This document shows positions 8,777 to 15,671 of a DNA stretch of 64,000 nt, piece after piece; position 1 is the stretch's first letter; each line of letters starts with the position of its first letter. Position numbers and translations under genes: made by a program. The stretch comes from JAJNBA01 sp963842295. Its GTDB lineage: Bacteria > Actinomycetota > UBA4738 > HRBIN12. The DNA is taken from NCBI GenBank assembly GCA_963842295.1, contig CAWJFY010000010.1, forward strand, positions 1-64,000. Direction: 5' to 3'. Under the pieces are notes generated by a model that made no database searches, was not told where the DNA came from, and was given only the letters and a program-made list of their open reading frames with translations.

Positions 8777-10216
8777 CTACGGCGTGAGGGAGTCGCGACC
8801 TGCGATCGGCAGCTCTACGTGGAACGCCAGACGGCCGTCCGTCAGCTCGCCCCATGCACGCCCGCCCTGCGCCTCCGCGACCCGGCGCGACACATACAAC
8901 CCGATCTTGGAACCACCACCGGTGCCAGGCCTGCGGGCCTCGAACAGCGCGTCGACGTCCGTCGCGGGGGTACCCGCGTCGCGCGATGCCGACACGAGCA
9001 GCCGCCCTCCGCGGACCTCGCTGCCGATCTCGATAGGACCCTCGCCCCCCCACCACACGAGGGCTTCGACGAACGCGAGGATGGTCGTCTTGAGACGGCC
9101 GGCGTCGACCAGCACCCTGTCTCCGTCTCCGGTCCACTCGATCGGAGGGTGCTCTGGATCGCGGCTCTGCTGATCGGCGATCTGGCGGACGAGGTCGGCA
9201 GCGTCCGTGAGCTCTACGTACGCTTCGAACCGGCCACTCATGACCTTGGCGGCGTCGACGAGCTGCCGGACGATCGTGTCCATCCGATCGGCGTCGTGGA
9301 CGATCCCGTTGAGCATCAGATCGCGCTGGCCGTCCGTCATATCCACCCATCGCTTGCCGAGCGCGTAGCCGAAACCCTTCATGGCAGTGAGTGGAGACCT
9401 GACGTCGTGCGCCGCGGTCGCGACCAGCGCCTCCAGCGTCTCGGCCGACGCGCGACCGCGGCGCACCCACTCGAACAGACACACGGTGGCCGCCGCGGCG
9501 AGGTTCAGGCTCTCGGCCCGACCCGCCTGCGGTACCCGCACGCGGTGGTCCGCCGCCTCGAGGATCTCGGAGGGAAGTCCATGGGCCTCGTTCCCGAAGA
9601 CGAACGCAGATGAGGCGGGGATCTCGGCCTCGAACAGATCCTCATCGCCGTACATATCCATCGCGACCACGGCGAAGCCTTTCGCACGAAGAGCCGCCAC
9701 CGCCTCTTCCGTCGGCACATCCCGCACGACGGGCACATGGAAGATCGATCCGGCAGACGCGCGCACGCTCTTGGGGTTGTACGCGTCCACCGAGCTTCCG
9801 GCGAACACGACTCCCGCGGCTCCGGCGGCGTCCGCCGACCGAAGGATCGTGCCGGCGTTGCCCGGGTCACGCACCTCGTGGAGCACCGCAACGACCCCCG
9901 GCGGCATCAGGTCGTCGATACGCACGTCCACGAACGGGGCGATCCCCACGACACCTTGAGGCGTGACGGTCGAGGTGAGTCGCTCCATCACCCGATCGCT
10001 CACCTGCTCGACGGAGACGCCGGCCTGCCTCGCTCGCACGGCGAGCGGATCCAGATCATCGCTCACGAAGAGCGACAGGAGGCGACCGTCCTCCGCGAGG
10101 GCTTCTGCCACGGCTTGCGCGCCCTCGACGAGGAAGCACCGCTCCTCTTCGCGTAGGGCTCGCTTCTTCAGACGGACCGTCGCGACGACCTTCGGATTCT
10201 TCGCCGATGTCAGCAC
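8777..10216 (-). CDS. SPOUT (TrmH-family) RNA 2'-O-methyltransferase fused to a histidine-kinase-like module
   Basis: 479 residues with two distinct parts. Residues 1-250 are a complete TrmH/SpoU methyltransferase: N-terminal substrate-binding domain, then motif 1 at 117-133 (DPGNAGTILRSADA), motif 2 FVFGNEAHGLP at 205-215, and motif 3 SLNLAAAATVCLFEW. Residues 258-335 look like a HisKA dimerisation helix pair with an H-box, AAHDVRSPLTAMKGFGYAL (His270). Residues 365-470 resemble a HATPase_c domain. A G2-like box is present (GTGGGSKIGLYVSRRVAEAQ), but the N-box (AFVEALVWWG) lacks the Asn that coordinates magnesium. No sensor or membrane segment is seen. In other actinobacteria the methyltransferase between rplT and pheS usually stands alone. 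The methyltransferase activity is well supported; kinase activity is doubtful. Confidence 0.9.
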   Translation of the reverse strand: MLTSAKNPKVVATVRLKKRALREEERCFLVEGAQAVAEALAEDGRLLSLFVSDDLDPLAVRARQAGVSVEQVSDRVMERLTSTVTPQGVVGIAPFVDVRIDDLMPPGVVAVLHEVRDPGNAGTILRSADAAGAAGVVFAGSSVDAYNPKSVRASAGSIFHVPVVRDVPTEEAVAALRAKGFAVVAMDMYGDEDLFEAEIPASSAFVFGNEAHGLPSEILEAADHRVRVPQAGRAESLNLAAAATVCLFEWVRRGRASAETLEALVATAAHDVRSPLTAMKGFGYALGKRWVDMTDGQRDLMLNGIVHDADRMDTIVRQLVDAAKVMSGRFEAYVELTDAADLVRQIADQQSRDPEHPPIEWTGDGDRVLVDAGRLKTTILAFVEALVWWGGEGPIEIGSEVRGGRLLVSASRDAGTPATDVDALFEARRPGTGGGSKIGLYVSRRVAEAQGGRAWGELTDGRLAFHVELPIAGRDSLTP

Positions 10217-10265
10217 GGTGCCCCTCGCACGGGCGGAGTGTACGCGGGGTCCGATCGCCGTTGCG

Positions 10266-10631
10266 CTACGAGTCGCTCGGAGACGAGGCCTTGGCTTGCT
10301 CGACGAGCTGTGCGAAGGCGCCGGGGTCGTGCACCGCGAGGTCCGCGAGGATCTTGCGGTCGACCTCGACGCCGGCGGCGTGGAGGCCGCTCACGAAGCG
10401 TGAGTACGACATCCCGTGGGGACGGACGGCGGCGTTGATCCTCGTGATCCACAGGCGGCGGAACTGCGCCTTGCGGTCCCGGCGGTCGCGGTAGGCGTAC
10501 ATGCCGGAATGCATGACCTGTTCCTTGGCGACACGGAGCCGCTTCCGACGGCTACCCGTGTAGCCCTTGGCAGCCTCCAGGATCTGGCGGCGCTTCTTCT
10601 TGGCGTGCACCGAGCGCTTGATGCGAGCCAT
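10266..10631 (-). CDS. rplT: 50S ribosomal protein L20
   Basis: Primary 23S rRNA-binding assembly protein of the large subunit. The 121-residue product is full length, with the basic N-terminal tail (MARIKRSVHAKKKRRQILE) and the conserved SGMYAYRDRRDRKAQFRRLW segment. It lies three bases after rpmI in the infC-rpmI-rplT order found in most bacteria. No L20-binding leader of the Bacillus type was recognised. Confidence 0.98.
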   Translation of the reverse strand: MARIKRSVHAKKKRRQILEAAKGYTGSRRKRLRVAKEQVMHSGMYAYRDRRDRKAQFRRLWITRINAAVRPHGMSYSRFVSGLHAAGVEVDRKILADLAVHDPGAFAQLVEQAKASSPSDS

Positions 10632-10634
10632 CCT

Positions 10635-10832
10635 CTACTCCCCCAGCAACCGCTTCACGGTCTTGGCGTCAGCCTTCGAACCGACCTCCGCCATGCCCTC
10701 GACTCGGCGGCGCCGCGAAGACGACTTCTTCGTGAGCATGTGATTGCCCGTGGCCTTGCGATGCAAGACCTTGCCCTTGCGGGTGATCCGGAACCGCTTT
10801 GCCGTGGCTCGATGACTCTTGTTCTTCGGCAT
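10635..10832 (-). CDS. rpmI: 50S ribosomal protein L35
   Basis: Small basic protein of the large subunit, 65 residues from ATG 10832 (MPKNKSHRATAKRFRITRKG). An in-frame ATG three codons earlier (10841) overlaps the infC stop as ATGA. The later ATG gives the canonical family N-terminus and sits eight bases after a GAGGGA element, so I prefer it. Coupling to infC translation is likely either way. Confidence 0.96.
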   Translation of the reverse strand: MPKNKSHRATAKRFRITRKGKVLHRKATGNHMLTKKSSSRRRRVEGMAEVGSKADAKTVKRLLGE

Positions 10833-10837
10833 CTGAT

Positions 10838-11521
10838 TCATCCCTCGTCCGTCTCGGCCGCCTTCGCCGTGGCGACCGGCTCCGGCTCCGGCTGCAGCGC
10901 TGGCTCCGGCTGGAGCGCTGGCTCCGGCTCGAGCTCTGTCGCTGGTGATGCCTCGGGCTCGAGTTGCGGCTCCGGTTCGGTCGCCTTCGCTCGAGCGAGT
11001 TGCTCCATGTATCGCTTGTTGGGCGAGATCACCATGATCATGTTCCGCCCCTCTTGCTTGGGCATCGATTCCACCGTCACCATCTCACCCAGGTCCCCAA
11101 CCAGCCGGTCCAAGATCTTGCGTCCGAGCTCCGTGTGGGTCATCTCGCGTCCTCGGAACATGATGGTCACCTTCACCTTGTGCCCGCCCCGAAGGAACCG
11201 CTCGACGTGACCTTTCTTGGTCCCGTAGTCGTGAGCGTCGATCTTGGGACGGAACTTGATCTCCTTGAGCTCGGTCCGGGACTGCTTCTTCCGAGCTTCC
11301 TTCTGACGGATGTCTCGTTCGTACTTGAACTTGCCGTAGTCCATGATCCGACAGACCGGGGGGTTCGCCTGCGGAGCAACCTCGACGAGATCGAGATCGA
11401 CCTCGCGTGCCATCCGCAGCGCTTCTTGGGTCGCGACCACCCCGATCTGGTCACCGTCCGGGCCGACCAGTCGCACCTGGGGGGATCGGATCCTTTCGTT
11501 CAAGCGTGGCTCGGTCGAGAC
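10838..11521 (-). CDS. infC: Translation initiation factor IF-3, probable non-standard start codon
   Basis: Binds the 30S subunit and checks start-codon selection. The N-domain begins TEPRLNERIRSPQVRLVG; the C-domain contains KEIKFRPKIDAHDYGTKKGH. A C-terminal tail of about 50 residues, rich in Glu, Pro and Ala and partly repeated, is common in actinobacterial IF-3. No ATG or GTG opens the frame at the expected place. The first standard codon is TTG 11503-11501, which would cut off the conserved STEPR segment and lies 27 bases from the AAAGGAG site at 11531-11537. GTC 11521-11519 lies nine bases after that site, so I place the start there, giving 227 residues. IF-3 genes often use rare starts (ATT in Escherichia coli) for autoregulation. 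Identity is certain, the start is not. Confidence 0.93.
   Translation of the reverse strand, partial: VSTEPRLNERIRSPQVRLVGPDGDQIGVVATQEALRMAREVDLDLVEVAPQANPPVCRIMDYGKFKYERDIRQKEARKKQSRTELKEIKFRPKIDAHDYGTKKGHVERFLRGGHKVKVTIMFRGREMTHTELGRKILDRLVGDLGEMVTVESMPKQEGRNMIMVISPNKRYMEQLARAKATEPEPQLEPEASPATELEPEPALQPEPALQPEPEPVATAKAAETDEG
10885..10930 (-). repeat. 18-bp tandem repeat in the infC tail
   Basis: Two adjacent 18-base units (10885-10902 and 10903-10920) differ by one base, and a partial third unit follows. They encode the repeated Pro-Glu-Pro-Ala-Leu-Gln pattern of the IF-3 C-terminal tail. The unit length is a multiple of three, so copy-number change would keep the frame. Confidence 0.85.
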
Positions 11522-11530
11522 CCCGCATCA

Positions 11531-11537
11531 CTCCTTT
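11531..11537 (-). promoter_or_regulatory. Ribosome binding site that places the infC start
   Basis: AAAGGAG on the minus strand. It is the only strong Shine-Dalgarno match in the leader. The in-frame codons at usable spacing are TGC, GGG and GTC (11521-11519). An ATG two bases downstream is out of frame with infC and too close. Confidence 0.75.
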
Positions 11538-11545
11538 CGAACACG

Positions 11546-11568
11546 AAGCACCGGACCGGCCGGTGCTT
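11546..11568 (-). promoter_or_regulatory. Leader hairpin of the infC operon
   Basis: A perfect 9-base-pair stem (AAGCACCGG paired with CCGGTGCTT) around a 5-base loop. It lies in the 5' leader between the promoter and the infC ribosome binding site. There is no T-tract, so it is not a plain terminator. A role in autoregulation or mRNA stability is inference. Confidence 0.6.
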
Positions 11569-11599
11569 GTCGCGGATCACGGCGGAACACGTGCGCCAG

Positions 11600-11627
11600 A
11601 GTATAGGGGGATGCCGACGCCTGTCGA
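11600..11627 (-). promoter_or_regulatory. Sigma-70-type promoter of the infC operon
   Basis: TCGACA (11627-11622) and TATACT (11605-11600) are separated by 16 bases, a close match to the housekeeping consensus. The predicted transcript starts near 11593 and leaves about 70 bases of leader before infC. The same TATACT hexamer occurs upstream of ribD and mihF. Confidence 0.7.
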
Positions 11628-11632
11628 CGGCC

Positions 11633-11983
11633 TCACCAGTCGGGTTCGAGTGAGCGCCCGTACGCATCCTGGAGCCGCTGCGAATCGTCCTCCGACGTGT
11701 AGCCGTACGCCACCTCGAGGATGCGTCCCGGGCCGGAACCCGTGCAGCGGATCCGATGAGCCTCCTCCGCAGGGATCACGAACTCCTCGCCCGGCTCGGC
11801 ATCGACCGCTCGATCGCCGATCTCGATCGTGAGTCCGGGGTCGAGCACGACCCAGGTTTCGTCCCGCATCCGATGATAGTGAACGCTTGTCTCCTGGCCG
11901 GGCTCGACGGTGATCACCCGAACCGACGAGGGCTGGTTCAGCGCGTAGGTCACCACGCGACCCCAAGGCTTCTCGACGATCAT
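11633..11983 (-). CDS. Small cupin-domain protein
   Basis: 116-residue single-domain cupin resembling the C-terminal domain of type II mannose-6-phosphate isomerase (VEKPWGRVVTYALN at the start). Metal-ligand motifs are visible: HYHRMRDETWVVL with two His and a Glu, and a later His in EEAHRIRC. The gene overlaps the ribH stop as ATGA, so it is the last gene of the riboflavin operon. Whether it acts on a sugar phosphate is unknown. The fold call is good; the function is open. Confidence 0.82.
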   Translation of the reverse strand: MIVEKPWGRVVTYALNQPSSVRVITVEPGQETSVHYHRMRDETWVVLDPGLTIEIGDRAVDAEPGEEFVIPAEEAHRIRCTGSGPGRILEVAYGYTSEDDSQRLQDAYGRSLEPDW

Positions 11984-12462
11984 CGCAAACCCTCCTCCTT
12001 GGGCAGCACGTCGAGCAGGTCCGCCATCTCGAGGGCGGCCTGTGCAGCGTCCCAGCCCTTGTTGCCGTGCGCCCCTCCGGCTCTCGCCTCGGCCTGCGCG
12101 AGCGTTTCCGTCGCCAAGACCTCGAAGATGACGGGGATCCCGGTCTCACGGCTCACGTCCGCCGCCCCGCGAGCCGCCTCGGCGGCGACGAGTTCGAAGT
12201 GGGCGGTCTCTCCGCGGACCACTGCCCCGAGGCAGATCAGTGCGTCGTAGGCCCCGGTGGCGGCCATGCGCTGGGCCACGATCGGGATCTCGAACGCGCC
12301 CGGAACCCACGCCACGTCCACGGCCTCCTCGGCTACGCCGTGCTCCTTCAGACCCTCGAGTGCTCCTTCCAGGAGGTTGGCCGTCACATGCTCGTGGAAA
12401 CGCGAGACGACGACGGCGACGTGACGCCCCTCGCCAACCGGCTCTCCTCGCATCACGCTCAC
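11980..12462 (-). CDS. ribH: 6,7-dimethyl-8-ribityllumazine synthase
   Basis: Condenses 3,4-dihydroxy-2-butanone 4-phosphate with the ribityl pyrimidine to give lumazine, the penultimate step of riboflavin synthesis. The 160-residue product has VVVSRFHEHVTANLLEGA, WVPGAFEIPIVAQRM, GAVVRGETAHFELV and the late GGAHGNKGWDAAQAALEM motif. It overlaps ribBA and the cupin gene by four bases each. Members form 60-mer or pentameric shells; the oligomer here is not predictable. Confidence 0.96.
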   Translation of the reverse strand: MSVMRGEPVGEGRHVAVVVSRFHEHVTANLLEGALEGLKEHGVAEEAVDVAWVPGAFEIPIVAQRMAATGAYDALICLGAVVRGETAHFELVAAEAARGAADVSRETGIPVIFEVLATETLAQAEARAGGAHGNKGWDAAQAALEMADLLDVLPKEEGLR

Positions 12463-13709
12463 GCCCGAGCCTCCGCGTCGGCCTCGGGCAGGTCGAGCAG
12501 GTGACCGAGCTTCTCCCTCTTGGCCCGGAGGTAACCGACGTTCTGCGCCGTCGGGTCGGTCTGGAGTGGGAGCCGCTCCTTGATCACGAGTCCGTGCCCC
12601 TCGAGCCCCGCCCGTTTCTCCGGATTGTTCGTAAGCAGTCGCATCGACCGAACCCCGAGGTCGTACAGGATCTGTGCGCCGATCCCGTAGTCACGCTGGT
12701 CGACCGGGAACCCGAGCTCGAGGTTCGCCTCGACCGTGTCACGGCCGCGCTCTTGGAGCTCGTACGCGCGGAGCTTGTGCGCGATGCCGATCGCGCGACC
12801 CTCGTGCCCGCGGATGTAGAGGATCACCCCGCGCCCCTCGTGCCCGATCATCTCCATCGCCCGCTCCAGCTGCTCGCCGCAGTCGCATCGGAGCGAGCCG
12901 AACACATCGCCCGTCAGGCACTCGGAGTGCACGCGGGTGAGGACGTCCGCGCCGTCGCTCATGTCGCCGGTCACGAGCGCGACGTGGGTCCGACCGTCCA
13001 CGATGCTCTCGTACGCGATCGAGCGGAAGTCGCCGTGCTCCGTGGGGATGTTCGCCTCCGCCACCTTCGTCACCAGGATCTCATGCTGCCGCCGGTACGC
13101 GATCAGATCTGCGATCGAGATCAGCTTCAAGCCGTGCATCCGAGCGAAGGCCGCCAGATCCGGGAGCCGCGCCATCGTGCCGTCCTCGTTGACCGTCTCG
13201 CAGAGCACGCCGGCTGGGTAGAGGCCCGCCATACGCGCGAGGTCGACGGCAGCCTCCGTGTGTCCGGCTCGCTTCAGGACACCACCTTCGCGATACCGCA
13301 GCGGGAAGATATGACCGGGACGCGAGAGATCCACGGGCTGCGTCGCGGGGTCGATGATCGTCCGGATCGTGCGAGCCCGATCGGCGGCGGAGATGCCGGT
13401 CGTGACTCCCGAGCGCGCATCGACGGAGACGGTGAACGCGGTGCCGCGGGTGTCGGTGTTCGCGGCGACCATCAATGGGATCTCCAACGCATCGAGCCGT
13501 TCACCGACCACGGGCATGCAGATCACACCGCTCGTATGCCGCACGATGAAGGCGATCGCCTCGGGCGTGACACGCTCCGCCGCGATGATCAGATCGCCCT
13601 CGTTCTCCCGGTCGGCGTCGTCGACCACGATCACCATGCGGCCCTGCCGGATCTCTTCGATCGCCTCCGGGATCGAGGCGAAGACCTTCTCCTCCGTCAC
13701 CGCGCTCAT
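12459..13709 (-). CDS. ribBA: Bifunctional 3,4-dihydroxy-2-butanone 4-phosphate synthase / GTP cyclohydrolase II
   Basis: Supplies both branches of riboflavin synthesis. The 416-residue product has an N-terminal RibB domain (VVDDADRENEGDLIIAAE, HTSGVICMP, HTEAAVDLARMAG). The C-terminal RibA domain carries the zinc site in TGDVFGSLRCDCGEQL, then YIRGHEGRAIGIAHKLRAY and RLLTNNPEKRAGL. ATG 13709 overlaps the ribE stop as ATGA and follows a GGAAAGGAA element. The long open frame upstream of it is a shadow of ribE. Key residues of both domains are present, so both activities are expected. Confidence 0.96.
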   Translation of the reverse strand: MSAVTEEKVFASIPEAIEEIRQGRMVIVVDDADRENEGDLIIAAERVTPEAIAFIVRHTSGVICMPVVGERLDALEIPLMVAANTDTRGTAFTVSVDARSGVTTGISAADRARTIRTIIDPATQPVDLSRPGHIFPLRYREGGVLKRAGHTEAAVDLARMAGLYPAGVLCETVNEDGTMARLPDLAAFARMHGLKLISIADLIAYRRQHEILVTKVAEANIPTEHGDFRSIAYESIVDGRTHVALVTGDMSDGADVLTRVHSECLTGDVFGSLRCDCGEQLERAMEMIGHEGRGVILYIRGHEGRAIGIAHKLRAYELQERGRDTVEANLELGFPVDQRDYGIGAQILYDLGVRSMRLLTNNPEKRAGLEGHGLVIKERLPLQTDPTAQNVGYLRAKREKLGHLLDLPEADAEARA

Positions 13710-14332
13710 GCCGTTCGTTCCTTTCCGGACTCGACGGCATCGCCGTCGGTCATGAAGCTCTCGATGTTCCTCGCCACGTACTTCGCCAACACGTCGACCT
13801 CCACGTTCACGGGATCGCCTTCGTGGACCGCGCCGAAGGTCGTCGCGACCAGGGTGTGCGGGATCAGCGCGACGTCGATCACGTCGCCGCGGAGTTCCGC
13901 GACCGTCAGGCTCACCCCGTCGAGGGTGATCGACCCCTTCTCGACCACGTAGCGCAGGAGGGGTCCGGGAAGGCGGACGGACAGCCGGGCGCCCCCGTCG
14001 ACCTCCGACCGGACGGCCGAAACCCGCGCGATCCCGTCCACGTGGCCCTGGACGACGTGACCGCCCAGACGGGAGGCCAGGGTTGCCGGTCGCTCCACGT
14101 TCACGGCGTCGCCGGAGCGGAGAGCATCGAGACTCGTTCGGTCGAGCGTCTCCTGGGAGATGTCGAAGGAGAGCTCGTCGCCGTCGAGGGCGACCACCGT
14201 GAGGCACACGCCATCGATCGAGACGGAATCGCCGATCGCCGCGTCTGAGGCAGCGATCGGCGATCGGAAGACGATCCGCGACCCCTCCCGAGACACGACG
14301 TGTCCGAGCTCCTCAACGATCCCGGTGAACAT
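13706..14332 (-). CDS. ribE: Riboflavin synthase alpha chain
   Basis: Final step, dismutation of two lumazines to riboflavin. The 208 residues consist of two repeated lumazine-binding barrels, with MFTGIVEELGHV at the start, GDSVSIDGVCLTV in the first repeat and KGSITLDGVSLTV in the second, plus GGHVVQGHVDG between them. The gene overlaps ribD by 20 bases and ribBA by four. Confidence 0.96.
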   Translation of the reverse strand: MFTGIVEELGHVVSREGSRIVFRSPIAASDAAIGDSVSIDGVCLTVVALDGDELSFDISQETLDRTSLDALRSGDAVNVERPATLASRLGGHVVQGHVDGIARVSAVRSEVDGGARLSVRLPGPLLRYVVEKGSITLDGVSLTVAELRGDVIDVALIPHTLVATTFGAVHEGDPVNVEVDVLAKYVARNIESFMTDGDAVESGKERTA

Positions 14333-15416
14333 CCGCCACCACCTTCACGTCCGGCCCCACGTGGATGATCGACACGATGTCGACGGGAGCGGCTCGTCCT
14401 ATCGGGGCGAATCCGCTTCCGGCGAGCCACCCTGCTGACCCTTGACCGCCGACCAGCATCGGCGCCAGATACAGGACGATCTGATCGACGACTCCATCGC
14501 GAACGGCGCTCCAGGCCAGGGTGGGACCGCCTTCGAGCAACACACCTTGCACGTCGCGCTTGCCGAGCATCTCGACCAGCGCCGGCAGCGAGACGCCGCC
14601 GGTCGTGTCGCGATCGAGCACCGCCACATCCGCTCCGGCGTCCACCCATTCCTGTCGCCTCGACGTGGTCGCGAGCTCCGTCGTCGCCACGAGCGTCGGC
14701 GCGGCCGCATCGAACGCTCGCCGGTCACCCGGCACTCGGCCTGACGGGTCCACGACGACACGGATCGGCGGCCGCGCCGACGCGAAGGCCGGATCGCGGA
14801 CGGTGAGCTGCGGGTCGTCGGCGAGAGTCGTGCCTGAGCCGACGACGATCGCGTCGGACCACGCACGTAGCTTCTGCACATCCGCCCGCGCATCCTCCCC
14901 GGTGATCCATCTCGAAGACCCGTCCCGAGCGGCGGCCTTCCCATCCAGGGACGATGCCATCTTCAGGATCACGAACGGCCGCCCGGTGCGGACATGCGCA
15001 CGGAAGGCGACGTTCTGCCGGATCGCTTCTTCGCCGAAAAGTCCTTCCTCGACGGTCAGACCGGCGTCCCGAAGCGCTCGGAACCCGCTGCCGTCCACGA
15101 TGGGGTTCGGATCCCCCGTGGCCGCGATCACGCCCTTGACGCCAGCATCGATCAGCGCCCGGGCGCACGGCGGGGTGCGGCCGTGATGGTCGCAAGGCTC
15201 GAGCGTCACGAAGGCCGTGGCCCCGGCGGCGCGATCTCCGGCGACCCGCAGGGCCATGGCTTCTGCGTGCTCGGTACCGGGACCTTCGTGCCAACCCTCG
15301 GCGACGACCCGGCCGTCGCGGACGAGCACGCAACCGACCAGAGGATTGGGCGAGACGCGCCCCCACCCCCGCGCGGCGAGTTCCAACGCTCGTCGCATGT
15401 GCCGCTCCCTGTCCAC
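14313..15416 (-). CDS. ribD: Bifunctional pyrimidine deaminase / reductase of riboflavin synthesis
   Basis: Deaminates and then reduces the GTP-derived pyrimidine. The 367-residue product has an N-terminal zinc deaminase with HAEAMAL and TLEPCDHHGRTPPCARAL (His-Ala-Glu and PCxxxGRTPPC ligands). The C-terminal NADPH reductase begins near FVILKMASSLDGKAA and contains VLLEGGPTLAWSAV. I chose GTG 15416 because it places the conserved Met seven residues in, as in the Escherichia coli protein, and lies just after GGAGGAG. ATG 15398 with AGGGAG is the alternative. The gene is first in the operon, behind the FMN riboswitch. Confidence 0.95.
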   Translation of the reverse strand: MDRERHMRRALELAARGWGRVSPNPLVGCVLVRDGRVVAEGWHEGPGTEHAEAMALRVAGDRAAGATAFVTLEPCDHHGRTPPCARALIDAGVKGVIAATGDPNPIVDGSGFRALRDAGLTVEEGLFGEEAIRQNVAFRAHVRTGRPFVILKMASSLDGKAAARDGSSRWITGEDARADVQKLRAWSDAIVVGSGTTLADDPQLTVRDPAFASARPPIRVVVDPSGRVPGDRRAFDAAAPTLVATTELATTSRRQEWVDAGADVAVLDRDTTGGVSLPALVEMLGKRDVQGVLLEGGPTLAWSAVRDGVVDQIVLYLAPMLVGGQGSAGWLAGSGFAPIGRAAPVDIVSIIHVGPDVKVVADVHRDR

Positions 15417-15484
15417 GCTCCTCCGTTCTCCGGGAGCGGGACACGGGTTGGGATGGCGCTGCGGAACCGCACGCGGCGGCTCCC

Positions 15485-15612
15485 GCGCCTGTTCCCTCCC
15501 ATCCCGACTATCACGGTCGGTCCCGGGATCGCACCGGGTCCACCCACGCGTGGCTCGCGAGGGGTCGCGGACTGTCACCGCCGGTGGGGATTCTCACCCC
15601 GCCCCGGAAACA
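15485..15612 (-). promoter_or_regulatory. FMN riboswitch (RFN element) in the ribD leader
   Basis: The minus strand shows the conserved RFN parts in order: GGGGCGGGGTGAGAATCCCC then ACCGGCGGTGACAGTCCGCG at the 5' side; ATCCCGGGACCGAC in the middle; and GTGATAGTCGGGATGGGAGG at the 3' side. It lies between a TATACT hexamer and ribD. No T-rich terminator is seen before ribD, so translational control by masking the ribD ribosome binding site is more likely than attenuation. That mechanism is inference. Confidence 0.93.
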
Positions 15613-15623
15613 GGCTTTCGGCC

Positions 15624-15629
15624 AGTATA
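15624..15629 (-). promoter_or_regulatory. -10 element of the riboflavin operon promoter
   Basis: TATACT on the minus strand, about 15 bases before the riboswitch begins. No convincing -35 hexamer is found 16 to 18 bases upstream. Confidence 0.5.
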
Positions 15630-15671
15630 TGACTGCGCCTAGGGCCGCGATGCCGCGGAGGCGTGGAACAG

